A stretch of DNA of 32,330 bases from Acidiphilium iwatense (GCF_021556475.1 NZ_JAKGBZ010000039.1:1-32330), one strand, 5' to 3'; positions 25,105-32,330 are shown, numbered from the stretch's first letter. Program-made: numbers and translations. Notes: a model not told the origin generated them from the sequence alone.

Positions 25105-26987
25105 GATACCAATCCTCCCCGGTTCCGCCACCATAGCGAAACCATCGCACGGAACCGCTCGATCATCATATCCCGTGCCGCCGCTTCGTCGATCGCGCCG
25201 GAGCAGAATCGCTCCGCCGCCTCCTGCCAGATCGCCCGACCGATCGCGAAGCCGGCGACGATCGGTGCCGCCGCCGCCGTCGCGATGCCGTTCGCGAGGT
25301 CGTCATCCCCCGCGTCCCGCCCGAGCACCAGAACGCCGCGGCAATCCGGGTCGTTGTGCCGGATCACCGCCTCGATTCGCCGCCAGGAAGCCGCGCTCTG
25401 CATCTCCAGTTTCCACCAATCGGGGTGCAAGCCGAGCGCATAGAGATGCGCAAGCGTGTCAGCGAGGGTCGCTTCACCGACCGGCCCGAAGGGCGACGCG
25501 ACCAGTTCGATCAGCAACGCGCGGCCGAGCCGCCGAGCCGCCTCGCCGGTTTGCACCAGCGCCACATCCTGGGCGGCGCGCAGTTCGGGCGGGTCGTCCG
25601 GGTGGTAGAGTGCCAGGCACTTCACCACATGCGTCTCGGGCCACGCGATCAGGGCGGAACCGAGATCGCGCCCGGCCTCGAAGGCGAGCGGCCGGCTGCC
25701 CGGCCGTTCGACTGGCACGCCGATCCAGAGCGGCGCGGGCCGGGCGGTGAGCGAGTCGAGCGCCGCCGCACCATAATCCCGATCAAGCAGAACGCCGAAC
25801 CCGCATTCCGGCCGCGTATCGGTCGCGGCAAGATCGCGCATCGCGGCGCATCCCGTCGATTTGAACGTGGCGATCGCCCGTGCGTCCCGCCCATGGTGCG
25901 TGGCAAGTGCCGCGAATTGCGCGCGATGATCGAGCGCGAGCGCGAGAATCGTCGCCGGCGCATTGCGCGCGGCGGTCGCGCGCGGAGGATTGGCGCTCGC
26001 CGGCGCACCCGCAAGGAACGCCGCAAGCTCTTGGGTCGTGGGGCTTGCCGCAGAGCAGAGCAGCCGCGCCGCGACGATCGCCCCGCACGCATTACCGTGC
26101 CGCGCGCAATCCTCCGGTGCGGCGCCCTCTAGATAGCGCGCGATGAACCCGGCCATAAACGCATCCCCCGCGCCGAGCGGGTTGCACAGCGCCACGGAAA
26201 ATCCGGGTACCACGCCGCCCGCATCCAACCGTGCGGGAATCGCCGCGCGAAGCACCACCGAACCCCGCGATCCGCGCTTGACCACGAACACGGCGCCCGA
26301 CCGTGCGCGCAGCGACAGTAGCGCGTCGATCGTGCTCCCGGCGTTGCCGGCGATCCGCCACTCTTCCTCGGTACCGACGACGACATCCGCCGCTTCGATC
26401 AGCGCGGTCAGACGGGATGCGACCGCCGCCGCGCCGCCGGGGGTGCCGAACGACGGCCGGTGGTCGATATCGAGCACCACCGATCGCGCCGCATCGCGCG
26501 CGGCGGTGATCGCCACGTCCACCGCATCCGCGCCGATGCCCGAGGCCGCATGGGCGCCGCTGACCACCAGGGCGCGGGCCGAGACGATCAGCGCGGTGTC
26601 GATCTCGGCCGGCTCGGTTACCGCGTCAGCGGCGTTCTCGCGGAAAAACACCAGATCGGGCGCGCCTCCGGGCGCCGCGCTGGCGAAGGCGAGCGCGGTG
26701 CACCGTGCCGCATCCTGGCGCAGTCCGCGCGTCGCGACATTTTCCGCTTCCAGGGTCGCTTTGACATAGGCACCGAAAGAGTCGGCTCCGGTCGCGGTGA
26801 CGATGGCCGCGCGCAGCCCCAACCGTGCGCAGCCGATCGCGATATTGCCCGCGCAGCCACCCACCGCGCGGGCGAAACTGCTCGCCTGATCGAGACGCAC
26901 GCCGCTTTGCTGGGCATAGAGATCGACGCAGATCCGGCCGAGCGTGACGACATCGAATTTCGGCTCCGGCGCGACGATCACCACCAC
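25101..26987 (-). CDS. iolC: 5-Dehydro-2-deoxygluconokinase fused to DUF2090 domain
   Basis: Bifunctional-looking 628-residue protein. Residues 10-320 are a PfkB/ribokinase-type kinase (IolC) with GGCAGNIAIGCARLG and the catalytic NPLGAGDAFMAGF (Asp275); it phosphorylates 5-dehydro-2-deoxygluconate. Residues about 340-628 are a DUF2090 domain, a predicted class I aldolase-like TIM barrel, with ALDHRAQFAAL near its start. This fusion is known from alpha- and other proteobacterial IolC proteins and probably supplies the IolJ aldolase step that would otherwise be missing. It starts at GTG 26987 (others nearby are in frame) and overlaps iolB by 4 bp. Confidence 0.93.
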   Translation of the reverse strand: MVVIVAPEPKFDVVTLGRICVDLYAQQSGVRLDQASSFARAVGGCAGNIAIGCARLGLRAAIVTATGADSFGAYVKATLEAENVATRGLRQDAARCTALAFASAAPGGAPDLVFFRENAADAVTEPAEIDTALIVSARALVVSGAHAASGIGADAVDVAITAARDAARSVVLDIDHRPSFGTPGGAAAVASRLTALIEAADVVVGTEEEWRIAGNAGSTIDALLSLRARSGAVFVVKRGSRGSVVLRAAIPARLDAGGVVPGFSVALCNPLGAGDAFMAGFIARYLEGAAPEDCARHGNACGAIVAARLLCSAASPTTQELAAFLAGAPASANPPRATAARNAPATILALALDHRAQFAALATHHGRDARAIATFKSTGCAAMRDLAATDTRPECGFGVLLDRDYGAAALDSLTARPAPLWIGVPVERPGSRPLAFEAGRDLGSALIAWPETHVVKCLALYHPDDPPELRAAQDVALVQTGEAARRLGRALLIELVASPFGPVGEATLADTLAHLYALGLHPDWWKLEMQSAASWRRIEAVIRHNDPDCRGVLVLGRDAGDDDLANGIATAAAAPIVAGFAIGRAIWQEAAERFCSGAIDEAAARDMMIERFRAMVSLWWRNRGGLVS

Positions 26988-27032
26988 GATCCCCGGAAAA
27001 ATAAAACGAACAATCCATAGACTTTATGTTCT

Positions 27033-27046
27033 GGAATTGTTATTCC
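27033..27046. promoter_or_regulatory. IolR-like operator between iolC and iolG copy 2
   Basis: GGAAT-TGTT-ATTCC is a perfect palindrome that reads GGAA-N6-TTCC. It lies 19 bp upstream of the second iolG and 46 bp upstream of the iolC start, in a 78-bp divergent gap, so one site could repress both. It is the best match of the four copies in the window. Confidence 0.7.
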
Positions 27047-27065
27047 ATTCAGAAAGGTTTGGAGA

Positions 27066-28067
27066 ATGTCCATGACCCAGCTCAATATCGCCTTGATCGG
27101 CGCCGGCCGGATCGGCCGCGTCCATGCCGCCTCGATCGCGGCGCACCCGGATTGCCGCCTCGCCACCGTCAGCGACGCGATCGAGGACGCGGCCCGGTCG
27201 CTCGCCGCCGAAACCGGCGCGGCCGTGACTCCCGCCGAGGCCGCGATCGGCGATCCCGCGACCGACGCAGTCATGATCTGCGCGCCCACCGATGTCCATG
27301 CCGCGCTGATCGAAACCGCCGCGCGCGCCGGCAAGCCGGTGTTCTGCGAAAAGCCAGTCGATCTCGATGCCGCTCGCATCCGCGCCTGCCTCGCCGTGGT
27401 TCGCAGCACCGGCATTCCCCTCATGATTGGCTTCAACCGCCGATTCGACCCAAGTTTCCGCGACCTCAAGCGCCGCCTGGACGCCGGCCGCATCGGCAGC
27501 ATAGAACTGGTGTCGATCCTATCGAAAGACCCAGCGCCGCCGCCGGTTTCGTATATCGAGCGTTCTGGGGGGCTGTTCCGCGACATGATGATCCATGATC
27601 TCGACATGGCGCGCTTCCTGCTCGGCGAGGAGCTGATCGCGGTTCATGCCGCCGGTAGCGCCCTGGTCGATCCGGCGATCGGCGCGGCGGGCGATGTCGA
27701 TACCGCCGTCGTCACGCTGAGGACAGGGTCTGGCAAGCTGGTCTCGATCACCAATTCACGGCGCGCGACCTATGGCTACGATCAGCGGATCGAGGTTCAT
27801 GGCAGTGGAGGGATGCTCGCCGCCGGCAACCGCACCCAGACCACCGTGACCGAAGCGGGCGCGTCCGGGTATATCACCGATCCCGCTTTGCCGTTTTTCC
27901 TGGAACGCTACGCGGACGCATATCGGGCCGAACTCGACGCCTTCGTCGCCGCGATCAAGGGCGGCACGATGCCGGAACCGGATGGCGAGGATGGGCTCGC
28001 GGCGCAGATTCTCGCCGACGCCGCGACCGAATCGGCGAAAACCGGCCAGACGGTGCATCTTCAATGA
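27066..28067 (+). CDS. iolG: Inositol 2-dehydrogenase-like protein, copy 2
   Basis: Gfo/Idh/MocA NAD-dependent dehydrogenase, 333 residues, with ALIGAGRIG, the intact EKP motif (CEKPVDL, 95-97), IGFNRRFDP, and GGLFRDMMIHDLD with Asp173 and His177. An alternative ATG at 27072 has GGAGA upstream. Its stop overlaps the dehydratase start by 4 bp (ATGA). Being next to iolC and the best operator site, it may be the main myo-inositol enzyme, with the other copy acting on scyllo-, D-chiro- or methyl-inositol; that split is inference. Confidence 0.9.
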   Translation: MSMTQLNIALIGAGRIGRVHAASIAAHPDCRLATVSDAIEDAARSLAAETGAAVTPAEAAIGDPATDAVMICAPTDVHAALIETAARAGKPVFCEKPVDLDAARIRACLAVVRSTGIPLMIGFNRRFDPSFRDLKRRLDAGRIGSIELVSILSKDPAPPPVSYIERSGGLFRDMMIHDLDMARFLLGEELIAVHAAGSALVDPAIGAAGDVDTAVVTLRTGSGKLVSITNSRRATYGYDQRIEVHGSGGMLAAGNRTQTTVTEAGASGYITDPALPFFLERYADAYRAELDAFVAAIKGGTMPEPDGEDGLAAQILADAATESAKTGQTVHLQ

Positions 28068-29791
28068 GCGCCAAACGCGATCCCGCCGCGCTGCGCAGCC
28101 ACCGCTGGTTCGGTGCGGCCGATCTGCGCAGTTTCGGCCACCGCTCGCGGATCAGGCAGCTCGGTTTCGACCTCGCGGATGTCGCGGGGCGCCCGGTGAT
28201 CGCGATCGTCAATACCTGGAACGGGCTTGCCCATTGCCATGGCCATTTTCCGGCGCGGGTGGAGGCGATCAGGCGCGGCGTGCTGGAGGCCGGCGGGTTT
28301 CCTGTCGAAATCCCGGTGATGGCGCTGCCGGAAAATTTCGTGAAGCCGACCACCATGCTCTATCGCAACCTGCTCGCCATGGAGGTCGAGGAAAACCTTC
28401 GCTCGCTGCCGGTGGACGGCGCGGTGCTGATGGGCGGTTGCGACAAGACCACGCCGGCGACTATCATGGGGGCGATCAGCGCCGGGCTGCCGGCGATTTT
28501 CATGCCGGCCGGCCCGATGCTGCGTGGCAACTGGGGCGGCAAAATCCTTGGCTCCGGCTCAGATGTCTGGAAATACTGGGACGAGAAACGCGCCGGCAAC
28601 ATCTCCGACGCACAATGGGCGGACATGGAATCCGGCATCGCGCGGTCCGACGGCGTGTGCATGACCCTGGGCACCGCGATGACCATGACCTCGCTGGCCG
28701 AGGTGCTGGGCCTGACGCTGCCGGGCGCGACGTCAATCCCCGCACCCGATTCCGGCCATGCCCGCATGGCGACGGCGACCGGGCGGCGTGCGGTCGATCT
28801 GGTCTGGGAGGGTTTGCGGCCTTCCGATATCCTTACCGCCGCAAGTTTCGACAACGCGATCATCGCGAGTGCCGCGCTCGCCGGTTCGACCAACGCGATC
28901 ATCCATCTGATCGCGATGGCGCGCCGGGCGGGAATCCCGCTCTGGCTCGATCGGTTCGACGAACTCTCATCGGGCGTGAAGGTGCTCGCCGATATCCGCC
29001 CTTCCGGCGCCTATCTGATGGAGGATTTCTTCTATGCCGGCGGATTGCCCGCCTTCCTGACCCGCATCGCGCACCGGCTCGATCTTTCGACCCGGACCGT
29101 CAACGGCAGAACGCTTGGCGATAACATCGCAGAGGCGAAAGTCTGGAACGAGGAGGTGATCCGCCCGGAACAAAATCCGGTCTCTTTCGCCGAGGGGCTG
29201 GCGGTGCTGCGCGGTAATCTCGCACCCGACGGCTGCGTGATGAAACCGTCCGCCGCGGAGCCGCGTTTGCTCAAGCACGAAGGTCCGGTGCTGGTTTTTG
29301 ACGATTACGACGCGATGGCGCGTGCCGTCGCCGATCCCGATCTCGACGTCACGCCGGATCATGTTCTGGTGCTACGCAATGCCGGGCCGCTCGGCGGGCC
29401 TGGAATGCCCGAATGGGGCATGCTGCCGATTCCGGTGAAGCTGCTGCGCCAAGGGGTGCGCGATATGGTGCGCATCTCGGATGCGCGGATGAGCGGCACC
29501 AGCTACGGCGCCTGCATTCTGCATGTCGCGCCGGAAGCCTTTATCGGCGGCCCGCTCGCGCTGATCCGCACCGGCGATGTCATCGCCGTCGATGTCGCCG
29601 CGCGCCGCATCGCCGTGCAACTGACGGACGACGAACTTTTGCTCCGCCGCGCCGCCTGGACGCCGCCGCCGCCGCGTTATCCGCGCGGCTATGGCGCCAT
29701 GGCGGCTGCTCATATCGGTCAGGCCAACACCGGCTGCGATTTCGACTTTCTGCAGCGCGACGGGGCCATCCTCGAACCCGAAATCCATTGA
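28064..29791 (+). CDS. IlvD/Edd-family sugar-acid dehydratase
   Basis: Iron-sulfur dehydratase, 575 residues, close in length to L-arabinonate-type dehydratases. Cluster/active-site cysteines are visible as Cys58 (AHCHGHF), Cys126 (MGGCDKTTPA) and Cys199 (GVCMTLGTA), consistent with a [2Fe-2S] enzyme; SDARMSGTSYG is the C-terminal signature serine region. It should turn an aldonate into a 2-keto-3-deoxy acid. This reaction is not part of the standard inositol path. Coupled by ATGA to iolG copy 2, it suggests a parallel aldonate branch with the HpcH/HpaI aldolase at 14349-15125 (inference). Valine/isoleucine biosynthesis (IlvD) is less likely in this context. Confidence 0.88.
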   Translation: MSAKRDPAALRSHRWFGAADLRSFGHRSRIRQLGFDLADVAGRPVIAIVNTWNGLAHCHGHFPARVEAIRRGVLEAGGFPVEIPVMALPENFVKPTTMLYRNLLAMEVEENLRSLPVDGAVLMGGCDKTTPATIMGAISAGLPAIFMPAGPMLRGNWGGKILGSGSDVWKYWDEKRAGNISDAQWADMESGIARSDGVCMTLGTAMTMTSLAEVLGLTLPGATSIPAPDSGHARMATATGRRAVDLVWEGLRPSDILTAASFDNAIIASAALAGSTNAIIHLIAMARRAGIPLWLDRFDELSSGVKVLADIRPSGAYLMEDFFYAGGLPAFLTRIAHRLDLSTRTVNGRTLGDNIAEAKVWNEEVIRPEQNPVSFAEGLAVLRGNLAPDGCVMKPSAAEPRLLKHEGPVLVFDDYDAMARAVADPDLDVTPDHVLVLRNAGPLGGPGMPEWGMLPIPVKLLRQGVRDMVRISDARMSGTSYGACILHVAPEAFIGGPLALIRTGDVIAVDVAARRIAVQLTDDELLLRRAAWTPPPPRYPRGYGAMAAAHIGQANTGCDFDFLQRDGAILEPEIH

Positions 29792-29879
29792 CGGAATTCG
29801 TCATGCCCCGACATATGCGCGTAACAATGATGCTTTATGGGTAGCTGGTCGAAGTCTCATCGCAGAACAGGAGATCGCG

Positions 29880-30176
29880 ATGATCAAACGTTGGCGATCC
29901 CGCCTTACCCGCCCGATTCTGGCCGCCGTCTCGGCTGCCGCCGTGGCCGGCGCGCTGATGGTCCCGCACCCGGCCTATGCCTGGTGGCGACCGCATCCCT
30001 GGTGGGGACCGCGTTTCGGGATCGGCATCACCGTGCCGCTGGCGATTCCCGCGCCGCCGCCGGCCTATGCCTATTACGGTCCGCCGGCCTATTACGCGCC
30101 GCGCGCCCGTGTCTGGATTCCGCCGCACTATAACTGGGCCGGTGCGTACATCCCCGGTCACTGGGTCTGGCGTTAG
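29880..30176 (+). CDS. Small exported Tyr/Trp/Pro-rich protein
   Basis: A 98-residue protein with a signal peptide (basic MIKRWRSRLT, hydrophobic core, PAYA cleavage near residue 34). The mature part is rich in Trp, Pro and Tyr (WWRPHPWWGPRFG, PPAYAYYGPPAYYAP) and ends in a YXWGXW-like GAYIPGHWVWR. This is typical of short periplasmic or envelope proteins of unknown function. AGGAG lies six bases upstream of the ATG. It is convergent with moaB, overlapping its stop by 3 bp. Confidence 0.8.
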   Translation: MIKRWRSRLTRPILAAVSAAAVAGALMVPHPAYAWWRPHPWWGPRFGIGITVPLAIPAPPPAYAYYGPPAYYAPRARVWIPPHYNWAGAYIPGHWVWR

Positions 30177-30712
30177 TTAGAAAGATGCTCCTTGAGCCGC
30201 GGCATCAGCTCCACGAGATTGCAGGGGCGATGCCGCGAATCGAGCTGGAACAGCAGAATATCGTCCCAGCCATCCTTCACCGCTCCGGGTGAGCCGGGAA
30301 GCGCGAAGAGATAGGTTCCGCCGGCCACGCCGCCGATCGCGCGGGACTGGATCGTCGAGGAGCCGATTTTCCGGTAGCTCAGCATACGGAATAATTCGCC
30401 GAATCCCTCGATTTCCTTCTCCAGCACCCGCGAGAACGCCTCTGGCGTCACGTCCCGCCCGGTGATGCCGGTGCCGCCGGTGGCAATCACAACGTCGATC
30501 GCATGATTCTCGATCCAGTCCCGCAGCCGCGCCTCGATCGCATCGGCATCGTCGCGTACGATCGCCCGCGCCGCCAGGATATGCCCCGCCGCCTCGATCC
30601 GTGCCGCAAGTGCGTCGCCAGAGGTATCGTTTTCCGCATTCCGCGTGTCCGATACGGTCAGCACCGCGATCGATACCGGCACGAATTTCCTGGTTTCGTC
30701 GATGCGCGACAT
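30173..30712 (-). CDS. moaB: Molybdopterin biosynthesis protein MoaB/MogA family
   Basis: Molybdopterin-adenylyltransferase fold protein of 179 residues, involved in molybdenum cofactor assembly. The signature VIATGGTGITGRDVTPEAF is present, along with AVLTVSDTRN near the N-terminus and IGGVAGGTYLFALPGSPGAV. The ATG at 30712 follows AGGAGCGG; longer starts add a non-conserved basic leader. The tRNA-Val gene lies beyond its start in the other direction. Confidence 0.93.
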   Translation of the reverse strand: MSRIDETRKFVPVSIAVLTVSDTRNAENDTSGDALAARIEAAGHILAARAIVRDDADAIEARLRDWIENHAIDVVIATGGTGITGRDVTPEAFSRVLEKEIEGFGELFRMLSYRKIGSSTIQSRAIGGVAGGTYLFALPGSPGAVKDGWDDILLFQLDSRHRPCNLVELMPRLKEHLSN

Positions 30713-30861
30713 CGATTTCCGCTCCTGGTCACCGGATGCCGATATAGGGCGTTTCGCGGCAACACCGAACCCCCCGCCCTTGATGCCCGTTTCCAAAGGG
30801 CGGCCTGACCCAGCCTCTTGCGCCATGCGGCAGGGAAAGCTAGATCACGCCTTCGGATCGT

Positions 30862-30936
30862 GGGTGCGTAGCTCAGCGGGAGAGCATCGCCTTCACACGG
30901 CGGGGGTCACAGGTTCAATCCCTGTCGCACCCACCA
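30862..30936 (+). tRNA. tRNA-Val (CAC)
   Basis: A 75-nt cloverleaf. The acceptor stem GGGTGCG pairs with CGCACCC; the D arm is GCTC...GAGC; the anticodon stem TCGCC/GGCGG has loop TTCACAC (anticodon CAC, valine GTG codon); the T arm is ACAGG-TTCAATC-CCTGT; and ACCA is encoded at the 3' end. An integrase gene on the opposite strand ends inside the T arm, marking this tRNA as an attachment site. Confidence 0.95.
30907..30936. other. Probable attachment core (attL) in the tRNA-Val 3' end
   Basis: The integrase frame runs through the 3' third of the tRNA gene and stops at 30907-30909. Integrases of this class recombine within tRNA 3' ends and leave the tRNA intact. The exact core length cannot be set without the other junction, which lies outside the window. 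Confidence 0.55.
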
Positions 30937-32016
30937 CGATTTCAATGGTTTAGAGAGCGTTTTTTGAGTTGTCCGGTCGGTTTCCGGGGCCACGTGGCCC
31001 CGGAAACCGATGGCCGAGGTCAGCGCATTGGCCGCGTCGCGCAGATAGTCCGGGCTATGATGGCCGTAGACCGCTTCGATCATCGCGACCGAATTGCCCA
31101 GGAAGCCGGCGATCTGGTTGTAGGAAATGCCGCGCTGCACCATCCAGGAGGCCGCGGTGTGGCGCAGCGTGTGGGGCGAGACGCCCTTGAGGCCGGCGCG
31201 ATCGGCGCTGGCCCGAAAGCCCCGTTTGACCGAGAGGACGCGGCTGCCCCGGTATTCGACCACGTAATCGCTCACGGCCTGCTTGCGCGCCTCAACCAGG
31301 AGGGAAAGCAGCGGATCGGCGATCGGAACCTTGGCCCGGCGCTTGTTGCCGTTGCCTTCGCCTAAATCGATCATTCGGCGCTCGAAATCGACCCGATCCC
31401 AGGTCAATTCGAGAAGCGCGCTGGTACGGCCGGCCGTGAACAGGCCAAGGGCGATGAACATCCGCACATGGTCATGGACCGCGCAAGCCATCAACCGCTC
31501 CGCTTCGGCCGGCGTCAGCCAGCGGTCGCGCGGAGGATTGCTTGGAGGCAGCTCAACATGCGGGACATTCGCGATCCAGCCGCGCTTTTGCGCCCAATTG
31601 AGCGCCGCTTGCAGCGCGCCGAGTTCGCGCCTGACGGTCGGCCCGCTGATCGGCGGCTTGCGCTCCTGCTGGCGTTCCTTGAGGTAGCGGCGTCCCACCT
31701 CGACGGAAAGCGTCTCGACGTTCAGCGGGCCAAGGCGGCGCCGGAGCGGATTGAGATGGCAGCGGGACTTGTCGGACTTCCCTGCCATCTTGTCGGCTTC
31801 ATAGGCGTCGAGCACATCCTTGACGGTGGGCTTGTCCGGGGATGGCGGCGTGTCGAATCCGGCTATGAAATCCGCGAGGAAGCGTTGCGCTTGCGCATGA
31901 TTCGTTGTGCCGCACGAAAGCCGGCGCCAGGCTCCATCCTCCCACCACCGGACATAGAACCACTCGCCGCGCTTGGCGAGCCGGTAGGATGGGGTTTCTT
32001 GTTTTGGTCTGGGCAT
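30907..32016 (-). CDS. Tyrosine recombinase/integrase of an integrative element
   Basis: Site-specific recombinase of 369 residues. It has an N-terminal Arm-type/SAM-like domain (YVRWWEDGAWRRLSCGTTNH, then VKDVLDAYEADK) and a C-terminal catalytic domain. The Arg is in LFTAGRTSALLELTW, followed by a Lys in KRRAKVPI, HTLRHTAASW (His-X-X-Arg-His), and the Tyr nucleophile in VYGHHSPDYL. The second box-II His/Trp position reads GNS (FLGNSVAM), a common variant. The C-terminus WWVRQGLNL is encoded by the antisense of the tRNA-Val 3' end, a strong sign that this is the element's own tRNA-targeted integrase. The element extends to the right. Confidence 0.93.
   Translation of the reverse strand: MPRPKQETPSYRLAKRGEWFYVRWWEDGAWRRLSCGTTNHAQAQRFLADFIAGFDTPPSPDKPTVKDVLDAYEADKMAGKSDKSRCHLNPLRRRLGPLNVETLSVEVGRRYLKERQQERKPPISGPTVRRELGALQAALNWAQKRGWIANVPHVELPPSNPPRDRWLTPAEAERLMACAVHDHVRMFIALGLFTAGRTSALLELTWDRVDFERRMIDLGEGNGNKRRAKVPIADPLLSLLVEARKQAVSDYVVEYRGSRVLSVKRGFRASADRAGLKGVSPHTLRHTAASWMVQRGISYNQIAGFLGNSVAMIEAVYGHHSPDYLRDAANALTSAIGFRGHVAPETDRTTQKTLSKPLKSWWVRQGLNL
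30977..31010. repeat. 34-bp perfect palindrome in the integrase gene
   Basis: The half-site TCGGTTTCCGGGGCCAC is followed directly by its exact reverse complement, GTGGCCCCGGAAACCGA, with no spacer. It encodes FRGHVAPETD in the integrase C-terminus, about 40 bp from the tRNA. It may be an integrase/excisionase arm site or a transcriptional stop for readthrough from the tRNA. Confidence 0.8.
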
Positions 32017-32129
32017 TGCTGTGCCTCATATTGTTGAAGGTCGGAAGGGCGCACCCTGATCTGCCCTCCAACCCGAATATGAGGCAATTTGCCATTCCCG
32101 CAAAGAGTGTAGATCGAGGTCGGCGACAC
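31863..32129 (-). CDS. AlpA/excisionase-like HTH protein, 5' end uncertain
   Basis: The protein carries a helix-turn-helix of the AlpA/excisionase type: SIYTLCGNGKLPHIRVGGQI followed by RVRPSDLQQYEAQQ. The natural start is upstream, since the same frame continues with VFTVAEVARHFRV (up to 32171), the expected first helix. That frame stays open to a stop at 32223-32225 yet contains no ATG, GTG or TTG before the GTG at 32129. So the annotated start cuts the HTH and the real 5' end is probably lost or frameshifted. The 3' part overlaps the integrase start by 154 bp in another frame. It probably regulates the integrase or directs excision. Confidence 0.6.
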   Translation of the reverse strand: MSPTSIYTLCGNGKLPHIRVGGQIRVRPSDLQQYEAQQCPDQNKKPHPTGSPSAASGSMSGGGRMEPGAGFRAAQRIMRKRNASSRIS

Positions 32130-32283
32130 CCGAAAATGCCGTGCGACCTCGGCGACGGTGAAGACGGCTACGGGAGAACGAGATACGGTCCCATGAGCAA
32201 AATCATTCCTGCTTACCCATCTTGATCAGCCACTTTCAGAGCGGTACAAAACAGAGACATGATGCTGTGAGCGGAGGAAATCG

Positions 32284-32330
32284 ATGGCTCGGAATGCGGT
32301 GCAGTTTCAGCGAGGGCTGAGCGAGGCTGA
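32284..32330 (+). CDS. IS1595-family transposase, 5' end only
   Basis: The reading frame begins MARNAVQFQRGLSEA and runs off the window. This is the usual N-terminus of IS1595/ISXO2-type transposases (family knowledge). CGGAGGAA lies just upstream as a ribosome-binding site. The left IS end should lie within about 32170-32283, close to the damaged HTH gene; its inverted repeat cannot be fixed without the other end. Confidence 0.7.
   Translation, partial: MARNAVQFQRGLSEA

Larger units (their letters stand above)
30907..32330. mobile_element. Left end of an integrative (genomic) island at tRNA-Val
   Basis: A tRNA attachment site, a tRNA-directed integrase and an overlapping AlpA-like HTH gene occur in order, followed by an IS transposase start. 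The element runs out of the window, so its size and cargo are unknown. The inositol genes lie outside it, on the chromosomal side of the tRNA. Confidence 0.75.

Overview
The window is GC-rich alphaproteobacterial DNA. The iol gene set, the glnB-glnA pair and the rhizobial-style moc genes suggest Acetobacteraceae (Acidiphilium-like) or a related heterotroph. This is inferred from gene content, since no rRNA or other taxonomic marker is present. Codons are strongly GC-biased except in the AT-rich left end (about 1-1250), which looks foreign.

Layout. (1) 1-1800: the decayed tail of a polymorphic (contact-dependent/two-partner secreted) toxin locus on the minus strand. It holds a toxin C-terminal fragment, a Sel1-repeat gene overlapping it, a frameshifted remnant and a short truncated ORF. 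(2) 1844-2053: a structured interspersed repeat with matching ends. (3) 2085-4500: a molbindin (Mop) gene, then glnB-glnA read leftward from a good sigma-54 promoter. (4) 4450-7500: an aminotransferase, an Lrp/AsnC regulator and 4-hydroxyphenylpyruvate dioxygenase, i.e. the top of tyrosine catabolism. (5) 7524-7916: a GFA-family zinc protein. (6) 8022-29791: a roughly 22-kb inositol catabolic island. (7) 29880-30712: a small exported protein and moaB. (8) 30862-32330: tRNA-Val(CAC), with the integrase of an integrative element reading into it, an AlpA-like HTH gene and the first codons of an IS1595-type transposase at the right edge.

How the inositol island works. An RpiR-type regulator (IolR-like) is divergent from iolD-iolE-iolA, an atypical Gfo/Idh/MocA protein, an HpcH/HpaI aldolase and a first iolG. 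A second transcript starts from a promoter buried in the end of that iolG and encodes a sugar ABC transporter (permease, single-domain ATPase, binding protein) and a TIM-barrel isomerase. Next come a membrane di-iron oxygenase, a MocE-type Rieske ferredoxin and a ferredoxin reductase (a MocDEF-like O-demethylase), a second GFA-family protein and a LacI regulator. Facing them are iolC-DUF2090 and iolB. Divergent from these are a second iolG and an IlvD/Edd dehydratase. Copies of a GGAA-N6-TTCC-like palindrome lie at the three main iol promoters, which argues for one regulon.

Main proposal: the cluster takes up O-methylated inositols (or rhizopine-like compounds), removes the methyl group oxidatively with MocDEF, handles the released formaldehyde with the adjacent GFA protein, and passes free inositol to the full IolG-E-D-B-C-aldolase-A route. 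The extra dehydratase, pyruvate-type aldolase and atypical dehydrogenase suggest a second, non-phosphorylating branch.
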